A stretch of DNA of 12,367 nucleotides, from NCBI GenBank assembly GCA_002451015.1, contig DKBB01000131.1:1-12367 (forward strand). Reading direction: 5' to 3'. The stretch comes from Acidobacteria bacterium UBA6911. GTDB lineage: Bacteria > Acidobacteriota > UBA6911. The notes beneath the pieces are model-generated. The model saw only the letters and a program-made list of their open reading frames with translations. It made no database searches and was not told the DNA's origin. A program made the position numbers and the translations under genes. Positions 1-6,709 of the stretch are shown here, in pieces (within the stretch, counting starts at the first letter, position 1; each line of letters begins with the position of its first letter).

Positions 1-155
1 ATTGGAAGCGCAGCACTCCTTTCTTCAGGGCAGGCGACGATCTTGTCCGCAAGTGACGATTGGAATTTGAGTATTTTTCTTAAAAAATGGAGCGCCTCCC
101 TGTACTGGGGCATAGTTTTCAAATAGTGCGCTATTTCGACCTCGGCCCGGTTCAT
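1..155 (-). CDS. fdhE: Probable FdhE, formate dehydrogenase accessory protein (N-terminal fragment)
   Basis: An open frame of 51 codons runs from an ATG at 155 off the left edge of the window with no stop. It starts MNRAEVEIAHYLKTMPQYRE and continues with a helical stretch ending in ILKFQSSLADKIV. An AGAGG ribosome binding site lies about 7-8 nt upstream. FdhE proteins help mature Tat-exported formate dehydrogenases in the cytoplasm. Their N-termini in this kind of bacterium commonly show a 'P-Y-x-E-x-L-x-F' helix followed by a segment rich in L, Q and I, which this fragment resembles. It is the fourth gene of the formate dehydrogenase operon, 59 bp after the membrane subunit, which is a usual place for fdhE. 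The zinc-binding cysteine motifs that would confirm the family lie outside the window, so the identity rests on position and a short N-terminus. It could be another small helical protein. Confidence 0.6.
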   Translation of the reverse strand, partial: MNRAEVEIAHYLKTMPQYREALHFLRKILKFQSSLADKIVACPEERSAALP

Positions 156-214
156 GGACTCAGCCTCTACATTTTCTGTGTTGATTGCTTTACAAATAGA
201 TACCTCCAGTTGTT

Positions 215-1366
215 TCAGTTATGCATTTCCAGGTCGGCTGTGCGAATTTCTGATTTTTGAGATATTACAGGCAGATAGCGCCCGGCCATCAGATATGCCA
301 GGATGCCGGCAGCGACTATGGAAATCGAGATCACGAATTCCAGTGGATGGGGGAAGTAGGCTGTTCCGGTCCTCGGCATCAGGGCAACGAGGCTCACATT
401 AAAACGATGCATAACCAATCCCGCCACAACCAGCAGCGCGCTCCACAATAATGCCTTACGACTCCTGCGCACCGTGGGCAGGGCAAAAAAAACCAGGGGA
501 AGAATTACTCCAACGCCCGTTTCCAACAGGAACAGGAAACTGTAATGCCGGCTGGTGAATATCAATCCCAGTTTATCCGCCGCCAGCAGATCACTGAGCC
601 TTGCAATCAGGTACAATCCCAGCAGGAAGATCATTGCCCTGCCCAATCCGCCTAGAATGTCCAAGTCCACTATATGACCGACTGACTTGACTCCCAATGA
701 CGCCTCAATCATGGTCATCGCCAGACCCGCTGTTACCGCGGACAGGAAGAAAAGAACGGGAAGGATGGGAGAAAACCACAGGGGATGGATCTTATCCGGC
801 ATCATCAGCAATACCGAGCCCAACGACGATTGGTGCAGGGTGGAAAGGACGATACCGGCAATGATCAGCGGTATTTGAATCGCACGGATCCATTTCAACG
901 GGACCTTCATGTTGAGACGTTCAAAAACAGCCGGACTGAATTCCAGCGACAGAACAATCGTGTAAAGCAACACGCACCAGCCCACTTCGAACAGCGGGGA
1001 GTTAGGATTCCAGTGGACGATTATGTTGCCTATGCGCCAGGGTTGCCCCAGATCGACCAGCAAAGCCATTATAACCATAAGGTAACCAAGAAAAGCGGTG
1101 AGGATGGCAGAGCGGACTATTGGATAGTATTTTTTTAAGCCGAAAATGTAGACCGCACCGGCCATGATAAAACCACCGGCCGCCAGTGCTACGCCGCAGT
1201 AAAGATCGAAACTGATCCATAATCCCCAGGCCCGGCCATCGCCAAGATTAGTGATCGCCCCCAGCCCGTGGGCAAAACGGATAATGGCGGTTACCAAACC
1301 GGTGATTATCAGGATGCCGAGGATAATCGTGCTGACCAGGGGAAAGGATCGCTTTTCAACTGTCAT
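215..1366 (-). CDS. HybB/NrfD-family integral membrane subunit of formate dehydrogenase
   Basis: This 383-residue, very hydrophobic protein has about nine or ten predicted membrane helices, the first at roughly residues 10-31 and the last near 345-365. The segment HQSSLGSVLLMMPDKIHPLW (about residues 178-200) followed by a helix with 'GLAM...E' is typical of HybB, the quinone-reactive membrane subunit of hydrogenase-2, in the NrfD/PsrC superfamily. Such subunits take electrons from a ferredoxin-like partner and exchange them with quinone, without needing heme b. Its start overlaps the end of the Fe-S subunit gene by 11 bp, indicating translational coupling. Escherichia coli FDH-N uses a short di-heme cytochrome b (FdnI) in this place, so this operon has a different membrane module. 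Length is close to that of E. coli HybB. The family call is firm; the quinone partner is inferred. Confidence 0.9.
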   Translation of the reverse strand: MTVEKRSFPLVSTIILGILIITGLVTAIIRFAHGLGAITNLGDGRAWGLWISFDLYCGVALAAGGFIMAGAVYIFGLKKYYPIVRSAILTAFLGYLMVIMALLVDLGQPWRIGNIIVHWNPNSPLFEVGWCVLLYTIVLSLEFSPAVFERLNMKVPLKWIRAIQIPLIIAGIVLSTLHQSSLGSVLLMMPDKIHPLWFSPILPVLFFLSAVTAGLAMTMIEASLGVKSVGHIVDLDILGGLGRAMIFLLGLYLIARLSDLLAADKLGLIFTSRHYSFLFLLETGVGVILPLVFFALPTVRRSRKALLWSALLVVAGLVMHRFNVSLVALMPRTGTAYFPHPLEFVISISIVAAGILAYLMAGRYLPVISQKSEIRTADLEMHN

Positions 1367-2177
1367 TTTTGTGTTCCTCTGGTTTTTCCCGGGCGGGTGT
1401 TTCCGACGGCTTTCGACTCATTAACTTTTCCCTGCGCTTCAGGAGCCAGTAAACACCCCCCATTGCGGCCCCTACCGATAAGATGGTAGGTGGAACTGCA
1501 AGCATGGCAACATCTGCATACCGCGAGGTGCGTTCGGGCCCCAGGGCGGGAAAGCCCAGTTTAGAAAAGGCTACGGGGGATAGATACAACGTGGATGTTC
1601 CTCCGGCCTCTTTCTCGCCGTAGATGTGATTCACATACTTGGCATGTTCGGTCCGGATGCGCGAACGCGCTTCTTCGAGAAGCCCTTCGCGCTCTCCAAA
1701 TATAATGGCTTTGGTAGAACAAACGGTCGCACATACAGGTGCCTTGCCTTCGGACAGCCGGTCTTTGCACATGGTACATTTGCGGATGAAGGGTATGGGC
1801 TTATCCCATTCAAAGGTCGGCACGCTGAATGGGCAGGCCAGCATGCAGTAACGGCAGCCGATGCACTTGAGACCATCGTAAACGACGGGTCCTTCAGAGC
1901 TTTTTTGAAGAGCGCCTACGATGCAGGCCGATGTGCAGGCCGGATGTTCGCAATGCATACACTGTCGCTTAGCAAAAACCCAATAAAAATTATCGCCTTC
2001 GTTTACTTCGTTAAAAGAAACCGTAGTCCAGGTTTTGGCGGACCGTCGTGGGGGATTTTCGTAGCTGCCGAAGTTACGGGTTGTCTCGGCCGGCAGACCG
2101 TTCCACTGTTTGCAGGCAGCCTGGCATGCCCGACAACCGATGCACTGTGTCAGATCCAACAGTATTGCTTTGGCCAT
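1356..2177 (-). CDS. fdnH: Formate dehydrogenase iron-sulfur subunit (FdnH/HybA-like, four [4Fe-4S] clusters)
   Basis: This 273-residue electron-transfer subunit has sixteen cysteines in four ferredoxin-type sets: C12/C15/C18/C22, C73/C76/C81/C85, C105/C108/C111/C115 and C134/C137/C149/C153. That pattern is characteristic of the FdnH/HybA/DmsB family and predicts four [4Fe-4S] clusters forming a wire from the molybdenum or tungsten site to the membrane subunit. A hydrophobic helix at about residues 223-246, followed by KRREK and a charged tail, looks like a C-terminal anchor as in FdnH and HybA. There is no signal peptide, so export would be by riding with the Tat-targeted catalytic subunit. 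The gene begins 14 bp after the catalytic subunit stop and overlaps the membrane subunit gene. All clusters appear intact. The symbol follows the operon context; HybA is the closest structural alternative. Confidence 0.93.
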   Translation of the reverse strand: MAKAILLDLTQCIGCRACQAACKQWNGLPAETTRNFGSYENPPRRSAKTWTTVSFNEVNEGDNFYWVFAKRQCMHCEHPACTSACIVGALQKSSEGPVVYDGLKCIGCRYCMLACPFSVPTFEWDKPIPFIRKCTMCKDRLSEGKAPVCATVCSTKAIIFGEREGLLEEARSRIRTEHAKYVNHIYGEKEAGGTSTLYLSPVAFSKLGFPALGPERTSRYADVAMLAVPPTILSVGAAMGGVYWLLKRREKLMSRKPSETPAREKPEEHKNDS

Positions 2178-2191
2178 TTGGTCACCGTGTA

Positions 2192-5185
2192 TTATGCCAG
2201 CTTCTTAATATTGCAGAGAAACGCCTTTGTTTCGGGAATCATTGTATTGGCGTCGCCGATGGCCGGAGTGAGCTCATTGGCGCTTCCTCCGGTGACCAGT
2301 CCGCAGTAACCCCAATGCCATGGCATGCCCACCTCGTGTACCGTTTGGCCGTTAATATTGAACGGCCGGAATCGCCTGGTAACGATTGCCGTAGCTTCGA
2401 TCGCTCCGCGTGCCGACTCCACAACCACCCGTTCACCGTTCGCTATGTTTCTCTCTGCGGCCAGTTCGGGGCTCATTTCAACGAACATATCCGGCTGCAT
2501 TTCCGCCAGCCACGGAACGTTGCGCGTCATCGCTCCTGTCTGCCAATGTTCGGACACACGATATGTCGTGCCTACGAGCGGATACGCGTGTGTCGCGCCT
2601 TTTGCATCCATTTCCAGGTCCCAGAGCGCAGGATTGATGTCCTGGTTGTTGAGGAGATTCTTCGCCGGGCTCTCCCAAGGTTCATAGTGTTCCGGGAAGG
2701 GTCCGTCGGCCATGCTGGGACCGAAAATACGAGCGCGTCCACCACGCCTCATAATGAAAGCCAGTTTTTCCCCGGGTGGCCAACCGCCGTCGGGCACATC
2801 CCCCTCCCAATTCTTTCCGTTCCAGCGCACAACAAAACGGTCCGGATCAAAGGGAATCCCTTGTTCGTTGCACGAGGCTCGGTTGTACAGGATGCGCCGG
2901 TTTAGCGGCCAGGCCCAGGCCCAGTTGCTGTAAAGACCAATGCCGGACGGATGGGAATCAATGTTGTCGCGGCGGGCCATCATGTTGCCGTCTTCGTTAT
3001 AGCTGCCGGAGTAGAGCCAGTTGGCGCACGCGGTGCTTCCGTCCTCTTTCAATTGGCTAAAATTCTTTAAACGCCTGCCGGCGGGCACAATCACATTGCC
3101 TTCGGTGTCTGTAAGGTTCCGCACAGCCAAACCATTGATTTCCCCCGCAACGAGATGCACATCCACCTCGTCGTTTCCATAGTTCCAGGCCAGGTTGAGT
3201 ACAGGATCCGGGTTGGGGCCGGGTTCGGTTTCATAAAGCCTGCGGAGACGGATCATCAATTGGTTGATGATCCATGAGTCGGCTTTGGCCTCGCCGGGTG
3301 GATCGACCGCTTTCCACCGCCATTGTACCCAACGCCCCGAATTTGTGATGCTGCCTTCTTTTTCGACGGATACGGCGGCCGGCAGGGAGAAAACTTCCGT
3401 TTTGATTTGGGCTGGATCCACTCCGGGACGTTTCCAAAAGCTCGATGTCTCCGTGTCCCATAAGTTAACGGCTACCATCCAATCCAGTTTCCCCAGGGCC
3501 TGGCGAACTTGGTTTGCATTGGTGCCGCTTACGGCCGGATTCTGTCCCCATGCAAAGAAACCCCTGATTGTTCCGGCATGCATGGCGCGGAACAGGGAAA
3601 GCCAGGAGTAATTGGCGCTGTCAGCCATTTTGGGCAGCCAGTGGAATCCGAATTCATTGGCCGCAGTCGCATTATCGCCGTAGAGCCATTTAAGAAGGCT
3701 GATGCAATATTTGGGATAATTGCGCCACCAGTTGGCGCTTTTGGAATCGTTGCATTTCGGCGTATTTGCTTCCAGGTAGGCCGCCAGTGTCCGGTTATGA
3801 GCGGCGGGCGTTTTTAAATAGCCGGGCAATATATGAAACAGCAGGCAATGGTCGGTGGAACCCTGCACATTGCTCTCGCCTCTGAGTGCGTTAATCCCCC
3901 CTCCGGCCATGCCGATATTTCCCAACAGCAATTGGATTATCGTTGCGGCGCGAATATTCTGTGATCCGTAGGTATGCTGAGTCCAGCCCATGGCGTACAT
4001 TATCGTGGCGGTACGGTCCGCTTTTCCTGTAACGCCCATCATTTTATAGATCCGGAGCAGATCGGCTTTGGGTGTTCCTGTGATTCCACTGACAGTATCC
4101 AGATCGTAGCGCTGATAGTGTTTGCGCAGTAACTGCATGACACAATGCGGATCCATGAGAGTAGGATCTTGCTTCTGAATCCCGTTACCCTGCATCTGAT
4201 ACCACCAGCTCTCCTTTTCATAACCGTGTGTATCGGGATCGAAGCCGCTGAAAATCCCTGCATCAAAAGAGTACTCCGGGTTGACCAGATAAGAGGCATT
4301 GGTGTGCTGGATGACATATTCTTCGTGATACAGTTTGTTGTCCAGGATGAACTTGATAAGCCCCCCCAGGAAGGCAATATCCGTACCGGACCGGATGGGG
4401 GCATAAATGTCAGCCTTCGACGACGTGCGGGTGAATCGGGGATCAACACTGATCAACGAGGCTCCATTTTTCATGGCCTCCGAAACCCACCGGAAGGAGA
4501 CAGGGTGATTCTCGGCTGCGTTGGAGCCCATAATTAGGATGACATCACTGTTTTTAATATCGATCCAGTGATTGGTCATGGCGCCCCTGCCGAACGACTC
4601 TGCCAGAGCCGCAACCGTTGCGGAGTGTCATATCCGTGCCTGGTGTTCGATATACACCAGACCCATGCCCCGTAGAGCCTTGACCAGAAGACTGCATTCC
4701 TCGTTGTCGAGCGCAGCGCTGCCTACCGAGGCTATGGCTTCAGTGCGACGAACCACACGATTCTCGGCATCCGTTTCGATCCAGCCGGCATCCCTTGTTT
4801 TTTTGATGCGCAGTGCAATCGCATCCAATGCCCATTCCCATTCGACTTCCCGCCATTCTGCAGCGCCCGGAGGGCGATACATCGGCTTGGTGATACGCCT
4901 GTCGCTGTGAATCAGTTGTGTCATCGAACTGCCTTTGCTGCACAGCGTGCCCTGATTGACGGGATGGTCGGGATCCCCTTCGATATTGACGACTACACCG
5001 TCGGTTGTTCCGACTATCATGCCGCAACCTACGGCACAATAAGGGCAGATTGTAGACGTCTCTTCAGTCCAACGGATCTTCCGATGAGGCGGATGCATCG
5101 CCGATGCGGATAAAGCGGAATCACAGGCTGAGGCCGTGGAAGCAACTCCTCCCAGCAGCAGGAGTTGCCTTCGAGATAGCTTCAT
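2192..5185 (-). CDS. fdnG: Formate dehydrogenase catalytic subunit, Tat-exported selenoprotein (FDH-N type)
   Basis: This is a single gene of 998 codons interrupted by an in-frame TGA (4628-4630) that reads as selenocysteine 186, giving 997 residues against about 1015 for E. coli FdnG. Both sides of the TGA continue one protein: HQARI-Sec-HSATVAALAESFGRGA, then MTNHWIDIKN, matching the active-site segment of FDH-N selenoproteins. The N-terminus MKLSRRQLLLLGG is a twin-arginine signal, placing the enzyme in the periplasm. C47, C50, C54 and C82 bind one [4Fe-4S] cluster, with K84 next to it. The rest is the molybdopterin oxidoreductase fold, with the dinucleotide-binding C-terminal domain at roughly residues 880-990. 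It oxidises formate to CO2 on a bis-MGD molybdenum or tungsten centre. A strong ribosome binding site (GGAAGGAGGG, 5196-5205) supports the ATG at 5185. It heads the operon with the Fe-S and membrane subunits. Sec insertion needs selA, selB and selC, which are not in this window. Confidence 0.95.
4598..4623 (-). promoter_or_regulatory. Hairpins directly after the Sec UGA (candidate bacterial SECIS)
   Basis: Starting 5 nt after the UGA, the mRNA can form CCGCAA-CGG-UUGCGG (6 bp stem, 4609-4623), immediately followed by CUCU-GGC-AGAG (4 bp stem, 4598-4608). Bacterial SECIS elements sit in this position, and SelB binds an apical loop containing GGU-like bases. An alternative fold aligned to E. 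coli fdhF gives only about 3 bp around a GGCUCUG loop. The position is right but the exact fold is uncertain. Confidence 0.5.
4628..4630 (-). other. In-frame UGA recoded as selenocysteine (Sec186 of fdnG)
   Basis: The minus strand reads ATC-TGA-CAC here. The frame is open for 185 codons before and 811 codons after the TGA, with no other stop. The residue falls exactly where FDH-N enzymes carry the catalytic Sec or Cys ligand, between HQARI and HSATVA. Ordinary gene calling would give two pieces, 5185-4628 and 4579-2192, and would drop the 16 codons between TGA and the next ATG. Confidence 0.94.
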
Positions 5186-5478
5186 TGCCGACGCTCCCTC
5201 CTTCCATTCAGCGATGGGTTCGTTTCAGCTTTTCTTGAGTGTACATCCTGAATGTAAAATGGTCCTAGAGATTTCTTCAGAGGGAAATCGTTCATTTTCT
5301 GTAATCCGTAAAGCGTTCAGTATGAATGAATGAGAGATCCGCGCCCTGAAATGTGTTTCTGCTTTTACATCATTTCAAAATCGCAGTAATTCATAAATTT
5401 GCTTGGTAATAATTGAATTCGTTCATAAGGTGGTGTTTTTATTGAGATTGTTCATTTCATCACAAACGGAGAATAACA
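5186..5478. promoter_or_regulatory. Divergent intergenic region between fdnG and the flavoprotein gene, with CGTTCA repeats
   Basis: This 293-bp AT-rich region must hold the promoters of both divergent units. CGTTCA occurs three times in the same orientation (5289, 5314, 5420), with related GTTCAT or TTCAT motifs at 5390-5395 and 5450-5455 and the opposite-strand match ATGAATGAATGA at 5322-5333. Repeats like these could bind a regulator of formate dehydrogenase. On the plus strand TTGAAT (5413-5418) with TTTTAT (5437-5442, 18-bp spacer) is a weak sigma70-like pair for the flavoprotein gene. I found no clear sigma54 -24/-12 site. No gene is visible in it. Confidence 0.45.
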
Positions 5479-6090
5479 ATGAAGACTATTGGAATCCTGG
5501 GGAGCGCCCGGGAGGGTGGCAATACGGAAATACTATTGGACGTAGCGCTTGATGAGGCGGGGAAAGACGGTGGCACTGCTTCTAAAATTGCCTTGAGGGA
5601 TATGGATATCGCTCCCTGTGACGGGTGCATGGGATGCGCCCCCACAGGAGAATGCATTATTCGGGACGATATGCAGGAGGTGTATCAGGGCATACTGGAA
5701 GCGGATGCAATTATCTGGGCCAGCCCGGTATACTACTGGTCCATGTCAGGCCTGACCAAAATCGCACTGGACCGTACTTTCGCTCTGAATTTTCCCGAAC
5801 TCCGGCAATCCGGGAAAATAGGCGGATTGATACTGGTCGCCGGCATCCGGGGCTGCGTAAGCGCGGCCGAGCCTTTTCATATGTATTTCAATTATAACCA
5901 CATGTTTCCCGCCGAGTTCGCATGGGGATACGCCGCGGAAAAGGGGGAAATCCGGAGCGATAAAACAGCCATGAATATGGCCAGAGAGATGGCGCGACAG
6001 ATGCGTGCGTTATTCAAGGCGGATCTCAAGTACCCGAAGGAATTCAATAGGCCTCTGCATCGGCTTGTTCATGAGAGATACAACCGGTGA
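5479..6090 (+). CDS. Iron-sulfur flavoprotein / NADPH-dependent FMN reductase family protein
   Basis: This 203-residue cytoplasmic protein has a flavodoxin-like fold. The loop GSAREGGNTE (residues 8-17) is the usual FMN-phosphate-binding turn, and SPVYYWSMSGLTKIALDRT (about 81-99) is the second conserved flavin-side motif. Between them lies C47-x2-C50-x2-C53-x5-C59, the compact cysteine motif of archaeal and anaerobic-bacterial iron-sulfur flavoproteins (Isf), which bind one [4Fe-4S] cluster beside FMN. These proteins move electrons between ferredoxins and acceptors such as O2, H2O2 or quinones; the substrate here is unknown. The start is fixed by CGGAGA six nt upstream. It is transcribed away from the formate dehydrogenase operon and is followed 131 bp later by a small NTF2-like gene. 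Length matches the family. Confidence 0.85.
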   Translation: MKTIGILGSAREGGNTEILLDVALDEAGKDGGTASKIALRDMDIAPCDGCMGCAPTGECIIRDDMQEVYQGILEADAIIWASPVYYWSMSGLTKIALDRTFALNFPELRQSGKIGGLILVAGIRGCVSAAEPFHMYFNYNHMFPAEFAWGYAAEKGEIRSDKTAMNMAREMARQMRALFKADLKYPKEFNRPLHRLVHERYNR

Positions 6091-6221
6091 TTTTCCGATA
6101 TATCCTCTTGGAAAATGCAACGCAACATTCACGTTCCGCTGTATCGCCGCAGCAGAAGGCTTATGAAAAACAGGGATTAAGGGAGCCAGGCGAGACGGAT
6201 ACAAAGACAAAGGATTTCAGG

Positions 6222-6680
6222 ATGAAACTGACATATGACGAGATTGTGCGGTGGATGAAGGAATACTTTGCGGCATACAACGCCTATGCGCAGAATCCCA
6301 GGACGGTTCACAGGATGAGCGATTTCTTTACCGAAAACGTGCGGTTCGTGCCGTATATATCGGACTTTGGCGGGCCGGAAAAGGCGGTGACCAGCCGTGA
6401 CGATTTCTTTCGTATGTTCACGGGCCACCCGACCGTCTACGAAAAATTCGAAGTTGAAGATATAGCCGTCGATGAAAGACGATTAGTGGCCGTTGCCCTG
6501 CTCAAGGTGGCGCTCTTTGACTCAATAACGAATGAAGTTCTTTTGAAAAAGCACTATCTGCCCAGATATCAATTAGTACTGGATGAAGCGGGGGCACTCA
6601 AAATCAGCACGATTCTCTTTTTCTGGGAAGCCCTGCCGCCCGAGATGGATAAGGCGTACGCGATTGAAAAGCCTGCATAG
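6222..6680 (+). CDS. Small NTF2/SnoaL-like domain protein, function unknown
   Basis: This 152-residue soluble protein has no signal peptide. An N-terminal helical part (YDEIVRWMKEYFAAYNAYAQN) is followed by 'FFTENVRFVPYISDFGG', a helix ending in FFRMFTGHP, then alternating strands (VEDIAVDERRLVAVALLKVAL; YLPRYQLVLDE). This order resembles the cone-shaped NTF2-like/SnoaL fold of ketosteroid isomerase relatives, a fold used by enzymes and binding proteins alike, so no reaction can be assigned. The start at 6222 is chosen because AAAGGA sits 7 nt upstream and the recognisable fold begins there. The same frame is open back to a GTG at 6087 whose GTGA overlaps the flavoprotein stop, which would add 45 residues of low-complexity character; I consider that less likely. 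It is probably cotranscribed with the flavoprotein and ends 29 bp from the convergent pta. Confidence 0.7.
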   Translation: MKLTYDEIVRWMKEYFAAYNAYAQNPRTVHRMSDFFTENVRFVPYISDFGGPEKAVTSRDDFFRMFTGHPTVYEKFEVEDIAVDERRLVAVALLKVALFDSITNEVLLKKHYLPRYQLVLDEAGALKISTILFFWEALPPEMDKAYAIEKPA

Positions 6681-6709
6681 AGGGTATCCATACAGAACTG
6701 GACAAAACG

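Noticed and set aside
2048..2905. Long plus-strand open frame (285 codons) over the formate dehydrogenase genes
   Set aside because: It is antisense to fdnG and fdnH, whose protein motifs are unmistakable; its translation has no recognisable domain and no ribosome binding site.
4579..4630. fdnG as a pseudogene broken by a stop codon
   Set aside because: The stop is exactly at the known Sec position, the frame does not shift, and both sides are fully conserved; selenocysteine is the simpler reading.
5122..5127. Lipoprotein cleavage site at C21 of FdnG (sequence ASAC)
   Set aside because: The -3 residue is Ala instead of Leu, Val or Ile, and the enzyme is held by its partner subunits; an ordinary Tat signal is more likely.
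5186..5478. Sigma54 promoter for formate dehydrogenase
   Set aside because: I searched both strands for GG-N10-GC with TGGCAC/TTGC-like boxes and found none convincing.
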